DNA of 64,000 bases from a candidate division TA06 bacterium (GTDB taxonomy: Bacteria; Edwardsbacteria; AC1; EtOH8), in assembly GCA_016235665.1 (NCBI GenBank), contig JACRJI010000006.1:1-64000 (forward strand), written 5' to 3'. The translations under genes were made by a program, and so were the position numbers. Within the stretch, counting starts at the first letter, position 1. Each line of letters starts with the position of its first letter. Positions 1 to 9,425 of the stretch are shown piece after piece. Below the pieces are notes generated by a model, which saw nothing but the letters and a program-made list of their open reading frames with translations, did not search any database and had not been told where the DNA came from.

Positions 1-141
1 ATGATCATGCCGGGCGACAACGTGACCATCGAGGGCGAGCTGCTGACGCCGATCGCCATGGAGAAGGGCCTGAAGTTCGCCATCCGCGAGGGCGGCCGGA
101 CCGTGGGCGCCGGAACAGTCACCGAGATCCTGCCCGACTAA
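1..141 (+). CDS. tuf: Elongation factor Tu, C-terminal end (partial)
   Basis: The first 46 codons in frame 1 encode the last beta-barrel strands of EF-Tu, including the family signatures MPGDNV and [13 protein letters not shown], and end in TAA. EF-Tu delivers aminoacyl-tRNA to the ribosome as a GTP complex. The GTPase domain lies upstream of the window. Its place just before rpsJ is the usual str-S10 arrangement. The 88 bp before rpsJ are A-rich and show no terminator, so the gene is probably co-transcribed with the ribosomal operon. Confidence 0.97.
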   Translation: MIMPGDNVTIEGELLTPIAMEKGLKFAIREGGRTVGAGTVTEILPD

Positions 142-229
142 AAGACCTCTCCCGGGGAAATGGAAAATGGATAAATAGGAAATAAAACAGTCAAACCGGT
201 TATTTAAAACTCTGGAGGAGATATAAAAA

Positions 230-544
230 GTGGCGGCTCAGAACATCAGGATAAAACTAAAGGCATACGACCATGCGGTGCTGGACAAATCGGTGGCCGA
301 GATAGTCAACACGGCCAAGCAGACCGGGGCCAGGATCTCCGGGCCCATCCCGCTGCCCACCAACCGCACCGTCTATACCGTCAACCGCTCCACCCACGTG
401 GACAAGAAGTCGCGGGAGCAGTTCGAGCGGCGGATACACAAGCGCTTGATAGATATCTGGCACTCCTCTCCTCAGACCATCGACGCCCTGACCAAGCTGG
501 ACCTTCCGGCCGGGGTGGACATCGAGATCAAGACCGGATTATAA
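230..544 (+). CDS. rpsJ: 30S ribosomal protein S10
   Basis: At 104 residues it has the normal S10 length, opening [14 protein letters not shown] and holding the conserved loop GPIPLPT. S10 sits in the 30S head and also serves as NusE in antitermination complexes. The start is GTG at 230, placed by a GGAGGA ribosome site at 214-219. It is the first gene of the S10 block, after tuf. Confidence 0.98.
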   Translation: MAAQNIRIKLKAYDHAVLDKSVAEIVNTAKQTGARISGPIPLPTNRTVYTVNRSTHVDKKSREQFERRIHKRLIDIWHSSPQTIDALTKLDLPAGVDIEIKTGL

Positions 545-606
545 CAGCTGTAAGCAGATGGCTTAAAGCTCTCAAAGAGTAAACAAGTAGCAGAGTAAAA
601 GACACA

Positions 607-1245
607 ATGAACGGAATATTAGGCAGAAAAATAGGGATGACCCAGATCTTCGGGCCGGGCAATGCGGTGATTCCGGTGACGGTGATCGAAGCCGGGCCCT
701 GCGTAGTGACCCAGGTCAAGGAGGCCAAGCTTGACGGCTACTCCGCCGTGCAGCTGGGCTTTGTGGAAAAGAAAAAACAAAAGACCACCAAGGCCATGCA
801 GGGACATTTTACCAAGGCCGGAGCCCCGGCCCCCCTGCGCTTCATCAAGGAAATCAGAACGGCCCAGGCCAAGGATTTCAAACCCGGTCAGGTGATCAAG
901 GCCGACCTGTTTGCCGAGGGCGACATGGTCCGGGTCACCGGCACTATGAAGGGCCGGGGAACCCAGGGCGTGGTCAAGCGTCACGGGTTCAAGGGCGGCC
1001 CCAAGACCCACGGCCAAACCGACCGCCTGCGCCGTCCCGGATCGGCCGGAGCCGGATCCACCCCGGGCCGGGTCTATCCCGGCCGGCGTTATCCCGGACA
1101 GATGGGCAATGTCCAGATCACAGTCCGCAACCTGAAGATTGTCAAAGTGGATGCCGAAAAGAACCTGCTCCTGATCAAAGGCCCGGTGCCCGGCGCCCCC
1201 GACGGGATATTGGTCGTTCAAAAGATCATAAAAAAGAAGGCATAA
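607..1245 (+). CDS. rplC: 50S ribosomal protein L3
   Basis: The 212-residue product begins MNGILGRKIGMTQIF, the classic bacterial L3 start, and carries the central GRGTQGVVKRHGFKGG loop that reaches toward the peptidyl transferase centre. L3 is an early 23S rRNA assembly protein. The Shine-Dalgarno before the ATG is weak. Only 3 bp separate it from rplD. Confidence 0.98.
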   Translation: MNGILGRKIGMTQIFGPGNAVIPVTVIEAGPCVVTQVKEAKLDGYSAVQLGFVEKKKQKTTKAMQGHFTKAGAPAPLRFIKEIRTAQAKDFKPGQVIKADLFAEGDMVRVTGTMKGRGTQGVVKRHGFKGGPKTHGQTDRLRRPGSAGAGSTPGRVYPGRRYPGQMGNVQITVRNLKIVKVDAEKNLLLIKGPVPGAPDGILVVQKIIKKKA

Positions 1246-1248
1246 AAC

Positions 1249-1875
1249 ATGTTGTCCGCAAATCTATATGATGCCCAGGGAAAAATGACAGGGAATATAG
1301 ACCTGCCCGAGAACATCTTCGGGGTCAGGGTGAATCAGCACCTGCTTTACCTGGCAGTAAAAAATTACCTGGATAACCGGCGGCAGGGAACCGCCAATAC
1401 CCAGAATGCCGAGGACGTGCGGGGCGGCGGCAAGAAGCCGTTCAAGCAGAAAGGCACCGGCCGGGCCCGCCAGGGGAGCAACCGCTCCTCGCTGATGGTG
1501 GGAGGCTATGTGGCCCACGGCCCACATCCCCGGGACTACTCCTGGGAGATGCCCAAGACCAGCCGTCGCCAGGCCCTGAAATCGGCTTTGACCGATTCGT
1601 TCAAGACCGGCCGTCTGGCGGTGATCGACGCCGTGACCTCAGGCGGCAAGACCAAGGACGTCTACGGGGTGCTGAAGACCATGGAGCTGTCCGACAAGAA
1701 AGTACTGCTGCTGGACGTGGCCCCGACCTCGGAATTGCTGCTCTCCGGCCGCAACATCAAAGGGCTGGCCATCCGTCCGGTGCGGGAACTGAACACCTAC
1801 GAGATCATGCGGGCCGACAGAGTGCTGTTCACCAAGGCCGGCGTGGAGGCCTTAAAGGAGGTCTTTAACAAATGA
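1249..1875 (+). CDS. rplD: 50S ribosomal protein L4
   Basis: The 208-residue product has the L4 extended loop (GGGKKPFKQKGTGRARQG, about residues 60-77), which lines the nascent-peptide exit tunnel. In E. coli L4 also represses the S10 operon by acting on its leader; no such leader is recognisable upstream here. The stop overlaps the rplW start in an ATGA junction (1872-1875), implying translational coupling. Confidence 0.98.
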   Translation: MLSANLYDAQGKMTGNIDLPENIFGVRVNQHLLYLAVKNYLDNRRQGTANTQNAEDVRGGGKKPFKQKGTGRARQGSNRSSLMVGGYVAHGPHPRDYSWEMPKTSRRQALKSALTDSFKTGRLAVIDAVTSGGKTKDVYGVLKTMELSDKKVLLLDVAPTSELLLSGRNIKGLAIRPVRELNTYEIMRADRVLFTKAGVEALKEVFNK

Positions 1876-2162
1876 AAGATTTGAACAAGGTCATCAAAAA
1901 ACCCCTGATCACAGAGAAGTTCACCGCCCTGAAAGATGCCTATAACCGTTACGCTTTTGAGGTCGACAAGAACGCCAACAAGCACGACGTCAAAAGGGCC
2001 ATCGAGTCGGTCTTCAAGGTCAAGGTCACCGACGTGGCCACCATGAACGTCCGGGGCAAGATCAAACGGCAGGGCCGCAACGAGGGCAAGCGCCCCGACT
2101 GGAAGAAGGCCGTGGTGACCCTGGCCAAGGACCAAAAGCTGGAGATAGGCGACGGGGTTTAG
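1872..2162 (+). CDS. rplW: 50S ribosomal protein L23
   Basis: The 96-residue product holds KPLITEKFTALKD and YAFEVDKNANKHDVKRAIE, typical of L23, which forms the docking site for trigger factor and SRP at the tunnel exit. It starts inside the rplD stop and ends in TAG, which shows that TAG is an ordinary stop codon in this genome. Confidence 0.98.
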   Translation: MKDLNKVIKKPLITEKFTALKDAYNRYAFEVDKNANKHDVKRAIESVFKVKVTDVATMNVRGKIKRQGRNEGKRPDWKKAVVTLAKDQKLEIGDGV

Positions 2163-2227
2163 CTTTCCCGGATCTTGGTTAAAAATGATTTTTTTAAGCA
2201 CCAGCAATACTAGGAGACGATACATAA

Positions 2228-3052
2228 ATGGGGATCAAGTCTTATAAACCGGTAACTCCCGGATTAAGGCACCGCACCGGCTACACCTTTGAAGAGCTGA
2301 CCAAACCTCTGGCTCCCAAAAGCCTGAGGAAGGCCATGCGCAAAAGCGGGGGACGCAACAATCACGGACGGGTGACCGCCGACCACCGCGGAGGAGGGCA
2401 CAAAAGGGCCTACCGGATGATAGATTTCCGGCGCGATAAATTCGGGATCGCCGCCACGGTGGCCGCCATAGAGTACGATCCCAACCGCTCGGCCCGGCTG
2501 GCCCTGCTGAAGTACGCCGACGGGGAATGGCGATACATCATGGCCCCGCTGGGACTGAAGCTGGGCGACAAGGTGATGTCCGGCCCCGGCTCCGAGATCA
2601 AGAACGGCAACGCCCTGCCCCTGTCCGAGATCCCCATGGGCACCTCGGTCCACAATATCGAGGTCACCAAGGGCCGGGGCGGCCAGATGGTGCGCACCGC
2701 CGGAGGATCGGCCCAGCTGCTGGCCAAGGAAGCCGGTTACGCCCAGCTGCGGATGCCTTCGGGCGAAGTGCGGATGATCAGCCTGGAATGCTTGGCCACC
2801 GTAGGACAGGTGGGCAACCTGGAGCATGAGAATATCTCCATCGGCAAGGCCGGCCGCAACCGCTGGCTGGGGGTCAAGCCCCACAGCCGGGGCGTGGTCA
2901 AGAACCCCCACGACCACCCGATGGGCGGCGGCGAAGGCAAATCCTCGGGCGGACGTCATCCCTGCGGACCCACCGGACTCTTATCCAAAGGCAAGAAGAC
3001 CCGCAACCGTAAAAAACTTTCCAGCAAGTTTATAGTCAAGAGGAGAAAGTAA
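2228..3052 (+). CDS. rplB: 50S ribosomal protein L2
   Basis: The 274-residue product is a full-length L2, with the conserved C-terminal segment [12 protein letters not shown] near the peptidyl transferase centre. L2 is needed for subunit association and activity. The TAA stop shares one base with the rpsS ATG (TAATG at 3050-3054), and the AGGAG for rpsS lies within the last codons of rplB. Confidence 0.98.
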   Translation: MGIKSYKPVTPGLRHRTGYTFEELTKPLAPKSLRKAMRKSGGRNNHGRVTADHRGGGHKRAYRMIDFRRDKFGIAATVAAIEYDPNRSARLALLKYADGEWRYIMAPLGLKLGDKVMSGPGSEIKNGNALPLSEIPMGTSVHNIEVTKGRGGQMVRTAGGSAQLLAKEAGYAQLRMPSGEVRMISLECLATVGQVGNLEHENISIGKAGRNRWLGVKPHSRGVVKNPHDHPMGGGEGKSSGGRHPCGPTGLLSKGKKTRNRKKLSSKFIVKRRK

Positions 3053-3420
3053 TGTCCCGCTCCCTAAAAAAAGGACCCTTCATCGATGCCAAGCTGTTTG
3101 CCAAGATCGAAGCCATGCACGCCGCCCGCGACAAGAAGGTGATCAAGACCTGGGCCCGGCGTTCCATGATCCCCCCGGAATTCGTGGGGTTCACCATTTC
3201 GGTCCACAACGGCAACAAGTTCATACCGGTCTATGTCAGCGAGAACATGGTAGGCCATAAGCTGGGAGAGTTTTCCCCCACCCGCACCTTCCGCAAGCAC
3301 GGCGCGGCCGGCAAGGAAGTGGACAAAAAGGGCGGCAAGAAGACCGAAACTACCACCGCTCCCGGCGCCCCCGGAGCGGCTCCGGCGGCAGCTCCGGCGG
3401 CAGCCCCGGCCAAAAAATAA
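3052..3420 (+). CDS. rpsS: 30S ribosomal protein S19 with Ala/Pro tail
   Basis: The core ([15 protein letters not shown] through [12 protein letters not shown]) is normal S19 of the 30S head. The protein is 122 residues, about 30 longer than usual. The excess is a low-complexity C-terminal tail of Lys, Thr, Gly, Ala and Pro, including repeated APAAA units. The tail is probably disordered and would lie near the A-site finger. Its function is unknown. Confidence 0.97.
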   Translation: MSRSLKKGPFIDAKLFAKIEAMHAARDKKVIKTWARRSMIPPEFVGFTISVHNGNKFIPVYVSENMVGHKLGEFSPTRTFRKHGAAGKEVDKKGGKKTETTTAPGAPGAAPAAAPAAAPAKK

Positions 3421-3439
3421 ATAAACATTATTGAGTATT

Positions 3440-3805
3440 ATGGAAGCTTTAGCCAGACAAAAATTCGTCAGGGTCACCCCGCGCAAGATGCGGATAGTGG
3501 CCGACCTGGTGCGGGGAAAGAACTGCAACCAGGCCCTGTCCATCCTGCGCTTCGTGCCCCGGGCCGCCAGCCCCCTGATCCTGAAGGCCATCCAGTCGGC
3601 GGTAGCCTCGGCGGTGGAGCAGGCAGGCAAGGCCAAGTTCGATCCCGACACCCTCAGGGTCTCCGAGATCAGGGTGGATGAAGGCGCTACCTGGAAAAGA
3701 ATGCGACCCCGGGCCCGGGGAAGGGCTGACCGCCGCTTGAAGCGGACCAGCCATTTGACGGTGCGGGTCTCGGACGGTCAACCAAAACAAGATACGGAGG
3801 AATAA
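3440..3805 (+). CDS. rplV: 50S ribosomal protein L22
   Basis: The 121-residue L22 starts at ATG 3440 (MEALARQKFVRVTPRKMRI). An in-frame TTG at 3431 is a less likely start. The long beta-hairpin containing RVDEGATWKRMRPRARG lines the exit tunnel, where macrolide-resistance changes arise in other bacteria. An ACGGAGGA site for rpsC lies in its last codons. Confidence 0.96.
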   Translation: MEALARQKFVRVTPRKMRIVADLVRGKNCNQALSILRFVPRAASPLILKAIQSAVASAVEQAGKAKFDPDTLRVSEIRVDEGATWKRMRPRARGRADRRLKRTSHLTVRVSDGQPKQDTEE

Positions 3806-3808
3806 GCC

Positions 3809-4459
3809 TTGGGTCAAAAGACAAATCCGATCGGGTTAAGGCTGGGGATCATCAAGACCTGGGATTCCCGCTGGTTCGCCAAAAAAGACTTTCCCGATCT
3901 TTTGGAAGAAGATCAGAAGATCCGCCAGTACATCCGGCAGAAGCTGGCCAACGCCGGCCTGGCCAAGATCGAAATAGAGCGCACTCCCAAAAGAGCCACC
4001 ATCACCGTCCACACTTCGCGCCCCGGGATCGTGATCGGCCGCAAGGGAGCCGACATCGAAAAGCTCAAGGCCGAGGTCCAGCTGCTGACCGGACAGAAGG
4101 AAGTGCACCTGAACATCGCCGAGGTCAAGGTTCCCGAGATCAATTCGATGCTGGTGGCCGATTCCATCGCCCGCCAGCTGGAGCAGCGGATCTCCTTCCG
4201 CCGGGCCATGAAGAAGGCGGTACAGGGATCGTTAAGGATGGGAGCCCAGGGGATCAAGATCTCCTGCGGCGGCCGCCTGGGCGGGGCCGAGATCGCCCGG
4301 ACCGAGACCTACCGCGAAGGCCGGGTCCCCCTGCACACCTTAAGGGCCGACATCGACTACGGCACCGCCACCTCCCACACCACTTTCGGATGCATCGGGA
4401 TCAAGGTCTGGATCTTCAAGGGCGAGCAGCTGCCGCCCCGCCAGGCCGTCAGACAATAG
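3809..4459 (+). CDS. rpsC: 30S ribosomal protein S3
   Basis: The 216-residue product starts at TTG 3809, giving [20 protein letters not shown], the invariant S3 start. The KH motif ([13 protein letters not shown]) and the C-terminal S3 domain ([12 protein letters not shown]) are both present. S3 shapes the mRNA entry channel. The start is set by GGAGGA 8 bp upstream and lies 3 bp after the rplV stop. Confidence 0.97.
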   Translation: MGQKTNPIGLRLGIIKTWDSRWFAKKDFPDLLEEDQKIRQYIRQKLANAGLAKIEIERTPKRATITVHTSRPGIVIGRKGADIEKLKAEVQLLTGQKEVHLNIAEVKVPEINSMLVADSIARQLEQRISFRRAMKKAVQGSLRMGAQGIKISCGGRLGGAEIARTETYREGRVPLHTLRADIDYGTATSHTTFGCIGIKVWIFKGEQLPPRQAVRQ

Positions 4460-4525
4460 TTCATAAACAGAGCAAACAGTTTCCACACCATCAAGTCTTT
4501 TTGATACTTTGGAGATAGCACACAA

Positions 4526-4951
4526 ATGTTGATGCCAAAAAGGGTAAAACACCGCAAACAGCACCGGGGACGCATGACCGGGACGGCCAGCCGGGGACAG
4601 TACGTGGAATTCGGGGATCAGGGGCTGATGGCCACCGAATCCGCCTGGATCACCGACCGCCAGATAGAATCCGCCCGGGTGGCCCTGACCCGCTTCACCA
4701 AAAAGGGCGGCCGGGTCTGGATCAGGATCTTCCCCGACCATCCGTCCACCAAAAAACCGGCCGAGACCAGGATGGGAAAGGGCAAGGGTGCCCCGGACCA
4801 CTGGGTGGCGGTGATCAAGCCGGGCCGGGTGATGTTCGAGATCGGCGGTATTCCCCCGGAATCAGCCAAGAAGGCCCTGGGCCTGGCTTCCCACAAACTT
4901 CCCATTAAAACCAAGATCGTTGAACGCGATCGCACCATAAAGGTAATATAA
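4526..4951 (+). CDS. rplP: 50S ribosomal protein L16
   Basis: The 141-residue L16 begins [17 protein letters not shown] and contains [13 protein letters not shown] and [18 protein letters not shown], the segment near the A-site tRNA. ATG 4526 is used; ATG 4532 would shorten it by two residues. rpmC follows after a single base. Confidence 0.97.
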   Translation: MLMPKRVKHRKQHRGRMTGTASRGQYVEFGDQGLMATESAWITDRQIESARVALTRFTKKGGRVWIRIFPDHPSTKKPAETRMGKGKGAPDHWVAVIKPGRVMFEIGGIPPESAKKALGLASHKLPIKTKIVERDRTIKVI

Positions 4952-4952
4952 A

Positions 4953-5180
4953 ATGGCCAAGGTAAAAGAACTTCGCCAAATGACCCGGGCCGAGGTGGAG
5001 CAGAAGCTCAAGGATGAGGGGCAGAACCTCTTCCATCTGACCATCCGCCATTCCACCCAGGGGCTGCCCAAGCCCACCGAGCTCAAGAAATCCCGCCGCC
5101 AGGTGGCCCGCCTCAAGACCGTGCTTCAGGAAGACAAGCTGGGCAAAACCAAGCTGGCTTCGGGCGCCAAGACCGCATAA
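4953..5180 (+). CDS. rpmC: 50S ribosomal protein L29
   Basis: The 75-residue helical-hairpin protein has the L29 signature [21 protein letters not shown] and a basic C-terminus. L29 binds beside L23 at the tunnel exit. It is slightly longer than the usual 63-70 residues because of a short [11 protein letters not shown] tail. Confidence 0.95.
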   Translation: MAKVKELRQMTRAEVEQKLKDEGQNLFHLTIRHSTQGLPKPTELKKSRRQVARLKTVLQEDKLGKTKLASGAKTA

Positions 5181-5203
5181 TATCCAGCAATTTTAGGAGT
5201 TTT

Positions 5204-5461
5204 ATGACCGAGAGAAATTTACGCAAGGAACGGACCGGCAAGGTCACCAGCAACAAGATGACCAAGACCATTGTGGTGGCGGTGGAACGCAAGTTCAAGG
5301 ACCCGTTTTACGGCAAAGTGGTGAAGCGGACCAGCAAACTGATGGCCCACGACGAGAAGAGCGAGGCCAAAGAGGGCGACACCGTCCGGATAGTGGAGAC
5401 CAGGCCGCTCTCCAAGTGCAAGCGCTGGCGTTTGGACGGGGTCATCAGCAAAGCCAAGTAA
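5204..5461 (+). CDS. rpsQ: 30S ribosomal protein S17
   Basis: The 85-residue OB-fold protein carries [20 protein letters not shown] and [18 protein letters not shown], both diagnostic of S17, an early 16S rRNA binder. A TTTTAGGAG site precedes the ATG. Confidence 0.97.
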   Translation: MTERNLRKERTGKVTSNKMTKTIVVAVERKFKDPFYGKVVKRTSKLMAHDEKSEAKEGDTVRIVETRPLSKCKRWRLDGVISKAK

Positions 5462-5519
5462 GGTTCCCGGGGTCTTTAAAAGCAATCAATAAAATCAACA
5501 GGCAACAAGGTGGGTTGAA

Positions 5520-5888
5520 ATGATACAGCAATACAGCAGACTGACCGTGGCCGACAATACCGGAGCCCGCAAATGCATGTGCATCCAGGTGATGGGCGGA
5601 CACACCCGGCGCTACGGCAGCATCGGAGACATAATCAAGATCGCCATCAAGGACGTGCTCCCCGGCGGCAGCATCAAGAAGGGCGAAGTGGCCCGGGCGG
5701 TGGTGGTCCGCACCAGGAAGGAAGTGCGGCGCCGGGACGGCTCCTACATCCGGTTCGACGAGAATGCCGCGGTGATCATCGACGACAAGAACGAACCCAA
5801 GGGCACCCGCATCTTCGGGCCGGTGGGCCGCGAGCTCCGGGAGAAGCTGTTCCTTAAAATCGTATCTTTGGCCCCCGAGGTGATATAA
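5520..5888 (+). CDS. rplN: 50S ribosomal protein L14
   Basis: The 122-residue L14 has the standard length, begins [18 protein letters not shown] and ends with a [10 protein letters not shown] segment. It sits at the subunit interface and is the target of the silencing factor RsfS. It is first in the spc-type block, and rplX follows after 9 bp. Confidence 0.98.
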   Translation: MIQQYSRLTVADNTGARKCMCIQVMGGHTRRYGSIGDIIKIAIKDVLPGGSIKKGEVARAVVVRTRKEVRRRDGSYIRFDENAAVIIDDKNEPKGTRIFGPVGRELREKLFLKIVSLAPEVI

Positions 5889-5897
5889 GGAAATAAT

Positions 5898-6215
5898 ATG
5901 AAGATAAAGAAGAACGACACGGTAGTGGTGATAGCCGGAAAGGCCAAGGGCAAACGGGGCAAGGTGCTCAAACTCTTCCCCGAGAAGAGCCGGGCCATAG
6001 TGGAGGGCGTCCAGTTCATCAAGCGGCACACCAAACCCCGCAAACAGGGGCAGAAGGCAGGGATCCTGGAAAAGGAAGCTCCGGTGGCTATTTCCAACCT
6101 GATGGTGATCTGCGCCAAGTGCAACAAGGGCGTCCGGGTGGGAGCCCGGGTGCTTACCGACGGCAAACGTTCACGGGTCTGCAAGTCCTGCGGTGAGATG
6201 CTGGATAAAGCCTAA
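5898..6215 (+). CDS. rplX: 50S ribosomal protein L24 with Cys4 motif
   Basis: The 105-residue product opens with the KOW motif of L24 (KNDTVVVIAGKAKGKRGKV). The C-terminal third holds two CxxC pairs (CAKC and CKSC), a likely zinc site found in many but not all bacterial L24 proteins. L24 starts 50S assembly. Confidence 0.97.
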   Translation: MKIKKNDTVVVIAGKAKGKRGKVLKLFPEKSRAIVEGVQFIKRHTKPRKQGQKAGILEKEAPVAISNLMVICAKCNKGVRVGARVLTDGKRSRVCKSCGEMLDKA

Positions 6216-6218
6216 TAT

Positions 6219-6254
6219 CAAATCGTAAATCGTAAATCGTAAATCGAAAATCGA
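6219..6254 (+). repeat. 7-mer tandem repeats abutting the rplE start
   Basis: The 42-bp gap between rplX and rplE is almost entirely tandem copies of AAATCGT/AAATCGA: about three of the first form, then two of the second. They run to within a few bases of the rplE ATG, and no purine-rich Shine-Dalgarno is visible. The array occupies the place where the ribosome site should be, so repeat number could affect L5 translation. That effect is inference. Confidence 0.8.
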
Positions 6255-6257
6255 AAA

Positions 6258-6797
6258 ATGGCGCGTTTAAAAGAAAAATACCAAAAGGAAGTCAAGCCGG
6301 CCCTGATCAAGAAATTCGGCTATAAGAGTCCGATGCAGGCTCCGGCCCTTTCCAAGATCGTGGTCAACATGGGCTTGGGCGAGGGCATTCTGGATCCCAA
6401 GATAGTGGAGGCTGCGGCCAAGGATCTGGGGACCATCACTGGGCAGAAGCCCTCCATCCGCAAATCCAAAAAATCCATCGCCAACTTCAAACTGCGGGCC
6501 GGCCTGCCCATCGGCGCCATGGTCACTTTGCGGGGAGAAACCATGTACGAGTTCTTTGACCGGATGGTCAATGTGGCCATGCCCCGGATCCGCGATTTCA
6601 AGGGGATGCCGGCCAAATCCTTTGACGGCCGGGGGAATTACACCATGGGCATCAAGGAGCAGATCATCTTTCCCGAGATCAACTACGACAAGATATCCAA
6701 GATTGTGGGCATGGACATCACCTTTGTGACCACCGCCAAAAGCGACGAAGAGGGCAAGGAACTGCTGAGCCTGATGGGAATGCCTTTCCAAAAATAA
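6258..6797 (+). CDS. rplE: 50S ribosomal protein L5
   Basis: The 179-residue L5 contains [10 protein letters not shown], the loop [13 protein letters not shown] and [17 protein letters not shown]5 carries 5S rRNA and contacts S13 and the P-site tRNA. The ATG is preceded by a 7-mer tandem repeat rather than a Shine-Dalgarno, unlike nearly every other gene in the operon. Confidence 0.98.
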   Translation: MARLKEKYQKEVKPALIKKFGYKSPMQAPALSKIVVNMGLGEGILDPKIVEAAAKDLGTITGQKPSIRKSKKSIANFKLRAGLPIGAMVTLRGETMYEFFDRMVNVAMPRIRDFKGMPAKSFDGRGNYTMGIKEQIIFPEINYDKISKIVGMDITFVTTAKSDEEGKELLSLMGMPFQK

Positions 6798-6841
6798 GCA
6801 TCAAGTCCAATATTTTTTAACAAAAAGGATATTCAAGTTCT

Positions 6842-7024
6842 ATGGCCAGAAAGGCGATGATTCAAAAGGCTGAACGGCCGAAGTTCAAAGTCCGGCACCA
6901 CAGCCGGTGCCGCCGCTGCGGAAGGTCACGGGCGTTCTACCGGGACTTCGGCATCTGCCGGATTTGCCTGCGGGAAATGACACTTAGGGGCGAGATCCCC
7001 GGAATGGTCAAGGCCAGCTGGTAG
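6842..7024 (+). CDS. rpsN: 30S ribosomal protein S14, zinc (type Z) form
   Basis: The 60-residue short S14 has the zinc ribbon [20 protein letters not shown], the ancestral C+ form. Organisms that hold a second, zinc-free S14 switch under zinc limitation; none is in this window. It ends in TAG. Confidence 0.97.
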   Translation: MARKAMIQKAERPKFKVRHHSRCRRCGRSRAFYRDFGICRICLREMTLRGEIPGMVKASW

Positions 7025-7089
7025 GGATCAAAATTGGTCCTTAAGCCGTTACCAAGATTTACAAGAGCATTTTTAGGAGATAATACAAG

Positions 7090-7488
7090 ATGTCGATGAC
7101 CGATCCCATTGCCGATATGCTGACCAGGATCCGCAATGCCGGGAAAGCCAAGATGAAGAGGACGGATATACCGGCCTCCAAAATGAAGCTGGCGATCACC
7201 AAGATCCTTTTGCGGGAGCGCCTGATCGCCAATTTCAAGTACATCGCCGACGGCAAGCAGAACGTGATCCGCGCTTACCTGCGCTACGATGATGAGGGAA
7301 AGCATTTGATCAAGGGCCTGGTGCGCCGCAGTACTCCGGGCTTAAGAGTGTACGCCCCCAAGGACAAGCTGCCCCGGGTCCGCAGCGGAATGGGGCTGGC
7401 CATCATATCCACCTCCAAGGGCCTGATGACCGACCGGGAGGCCCGCAAGAACAAGCTGGGCGGCGAAGTGGTCTGCTACCTGTGGTAA
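7090..7488 (+). CDS. rpsH: 30S ribosomal protein S8
   Basis: The 132-residue S8 opens MTDPIADMLTRIRNAG after an extra MS (ATG 7090; ATG 7096 also possible) and ends with STSKGLMTDREARKNKLGGE. S8 organises the 16S central domain and in E. coli represses the spc operon by binding rplE mRNA. A matching site was not identified here. Confidence 0.97.
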   Translation: MSMTDPIADMLTRIRNAGKAKMKRTDIPASKMKLAITKILLRERLIANFKYIADGKQNVIRAYLRYDDEGKHLIKGLVRRSTPGLRVYAPKDKLPRVRSGMGLAIISTSKGLMTDREARKNKLGGEVVCYLW

Positions 7489-7546
7489 GTAACCTACCTG
7501 GTTTCTAAATAAGTTTTATCTACATTGAGTTAAGGAGATATATAAA

Positions 7547-8131
7547 GTGTCGCGGATAGGCAGAAAGCCAATAGAGATCCCCCAGGGGGTAAAGACCGAG
7601 GTGTCCGGCCAGAAGGTAAAGGTGACCGGGCCCAAGGGAACCCTGGAGCTGGAGATCCATCCCAACATGAAGCTGGAGCTCAAGGACGGCGTCCTGACGG
7701 TGATCCGGCCCTCGGACGAGAAGTTCGACCGGTCCCTGCACGGACTGACCCGGGCCCTGGTGTTCAATGCGGTCACCGGGGTCAGCCAGGGTTTCACCAA
7801 GGTGCTCCAGATCTACGGCATCGGGTACAAGGCCATCAAGGAGCCCAAGGGCCTGACCCTGAACCTGGGATTTTCCCACCCCATCAACCTGGAGGCCCCC
7901 AAGGGCATCGAGTTCGACATCACCGATGAGCCGGGCCTGAAGGTACTGGACAAGACCTACCAGAGCAGCCTGGTGGTCAAAGGCATTGACAAGCAGCTGG
8001 TGGGCGAAGTGGCCGCCACCATCAGACGGTTCCGCCGGCCGGAGCCGTACCAGGGCAAGGGCATCCGCTACCAGGGCGAGCACATCCGGCGCAAGGCCGG
8101 CAAGACCGCGGCCGGAGCAGCCGGGTCCTGA
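7547..8131 (+). CDS. rplF: 50S ribosomal protein L6
   Basis: The 194-residue product has two tandem L6 folds and the signature [22 protein letters not shown] near the C-terminus, split here only for naming. It ends with a short Gly/Ala tail (TAAGAAGS). The start is GTG with AAGGAG upstream at 7532-7537. L6 lies at the base of the L7/L12 stalk near the factor-binding site. Confidence 0.97.
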   Translation: MSRIGRKPIEIPQGVKTEVSGQKVKVTGPKGTLELEIHPNMKLELKDGVLTVIRPSDEKFDRSLHGLTRALVFNAVTGVSQGFTKVLQIYGIGYKAIKEPKGLTLNLGFSHPINLEAPKGIEFDITDEPGLKVLDKTYQSSLVVKGIDKQLVGEVAATIRRFRRPEPYQGKGIRYQGEHIRRKAGKTAAGAAGS

Positions 8132-8190
8132 TAAAGGTCAAACCAATCCCGGGAAATATTTTCATAAAAGCAAAAATAGGTATTATTCAA

Positions 8191-8544
8191 ATGGCAGACA
8201 AGGCAAAAGAAATAAGAGACGCCCGCCTCAGGCGGCATGTACGGATCCGGCGCAAGGTTCAGGGCACGCCCGAACGGCCCCGGCTCTGCGTCTTCCGCAG
8301 CAACAAGTTCATTTATGCCCAGGTGATAGACGACACCAAGCATGCGGTGCTGGCGGCCTCCGGCAAGATGGAGGGGCTGGAAAAAGGCAAGCTGGCCCAG
8401 AGCAAGCAGGTGGGCAAAAAGATCGCCCAGCTGGCTTTGGCCAAGGGCATCAAGCAGGTGGTGTTCGACCGGGGCGGATATATTTATCACGGCAGGATCA
8501 AGGCGCTGGCCGAGTCGGCCAGAGAAGCCGGGTTGCAATTCTAA
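8191..8544 (+). CDS. rplR: 50S ribosomal protein L18
   Basis: The 117-residue L18 has the arginine-rich N-terminus used to bind 5S rRNA, then [18 protein letters not shown] and a C-terminal [18 protein letters not shown]. The ATG at 8191 follows a 59-bp gap with no strong Shine-Dalgarno. rpsE starts 24 bp later. Confidence 0.97.
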   Translation: MADKAKEIRDARLRRHVRIRRKVQGTPERPRLCVFRSNKFIYAQVIDDTKHAVLAASGKMEGLEKGKLAQSKQVGKKIAQLALAKGIKQVVFDRGGYIYHGRIKALAESAREAGLQF

Positions 8545-8568
8545 AAAATATTTGGGAGATTAAGACCA

Positions 8569-9153
8569 GTGGCAAGGATCAACTTGAATGGTTTGGGCGA
8601 GCTCAAGGAGCAGGTGGTCCATATCAACCGGGTGGCCAAGGTGGTAAAGGGCGGCAAGCGCTTCGGTTTTACCGCGTTGGTGACGGTGGGTGACGGGAAC
8701 GGTCATGTGGGGATCGGCAAGGGAAAGGCCCGCGAAGTTTCCGAGGCCATCCGCAAGGCCAATGAGGACGCCAAGAAAAGTCTTAAGAAATATTCGGTGG
8801 TCGACGGCAAGATCCCCTACATGGTGATGGGCAAATACGGCGCCAGCGAAGTGGTCTTAAGGCCGGCCGCCACCGGAACCGGCGTGATCGCCGGCAATGT
8901 GGTGCGCTCGGTGCTGGAGGTCTGCGGCGTCACCGACATCCTGACCAAGAGCCTGGGCTCCAACAATCCCCACAATCTTTTAAAGGCTACCATCGACGGG
9001 CTGTCCCAACTGCGCCAGCCGGCCGAGATCATGGAAGAGCGCAACCGGGGCAAGGCCGGAGCCGCCCCCGCTGCGGCCCCCGAGGCCAAACCGCAGGCGG
9101 CCGAAGAATCGAAGCCGGAAGCCCCGGCCGCAGAAACTACGGCCGCAGTCTGA
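8569..9153 (+). CDS. rpsE: 30S ribosomal protein S5 with Ala-rich tail
   Basis: The N-terminal dsRNA-binding fold ([17 protein letters not shown]) and C-terminal domain ([19 protein letters not shown]) are standard S5. The last about 30 residues are an Ala/Pro/Glu/Lys tail, taking the protein to 194 residues against about 165. The start is GTG with TTGGGAG upstream. S5 guards decoding accuracy at the mRNA entry. Confidence 0.97.
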   Translation: MARINLNGLGELKEQVVHINRVAKVVKGGKRFGFTALVTVGDGNGHVGIGKGKAREVSEAIRKANEDAKKSLKKYSVVDGKIPYMVMGKYGASEVVLRPAATGTGVIAGNVVRSVLEVCGVTDILTKSLGSNNPHNLLKATIDGLSQLRQPAEIMEERNRGKAGAAPAAAPEAKPQAAEESKPEAPAAETTAAV

Positions 9154-9218
9154 CCGCGCGGCAGTCTTAAGCCAACAGTCTTTCATCATACCGCATACCG
9201 CCATAAAGGAAAATTAAC

Positions 9219-9425
9219 GTGCCCAAAAAAATATTACGAATAACTCAGGTGCACTCCACCATCGACCGGACCGAAGTCCAGTACCGGACCATCAAGGCTT
9301 TGGGTATCCGCAAGCTTTATCACACGGTGGAGAAGACCGACACTCCGCAGATCCGGGGGATGGTCAAAAAGGTGGAGCATTTGCTAAAAGTTGAGGAGAT
9401 TCAAGAAGGAGGCAGCCGCAAATGA
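9219..9425 (+). CDS. rpmD: 50S ribosomal protein L30
   Basis: The 68-residue L30 carries the LRITQVHSTIDRTEVQYRTI core. It starts at GTG and overlaps rplO by four bases (ATGA at 9422-9425), so the two are translationally coupled. A GAAGGAGG site for rplO lies in its last codons. Confidence 0.96.
   Translation: MPKKILRITQVHSTIDRTEVQYRTIKALGIRKLYHTVEKTDTPQIRGMVKKVEHLLKVEEIQEGGSRK

Noticed and set aside
619-1221. Long minus-strand open frames opposite ribosomal genes (for example 619-1221, 2264-2959, 10454-11308)
   Set aside because: They are antisense shadows of strongly conserved plus-strand genes caused by codon bias, with His/Gly/Leu-rich nonsense proteins.
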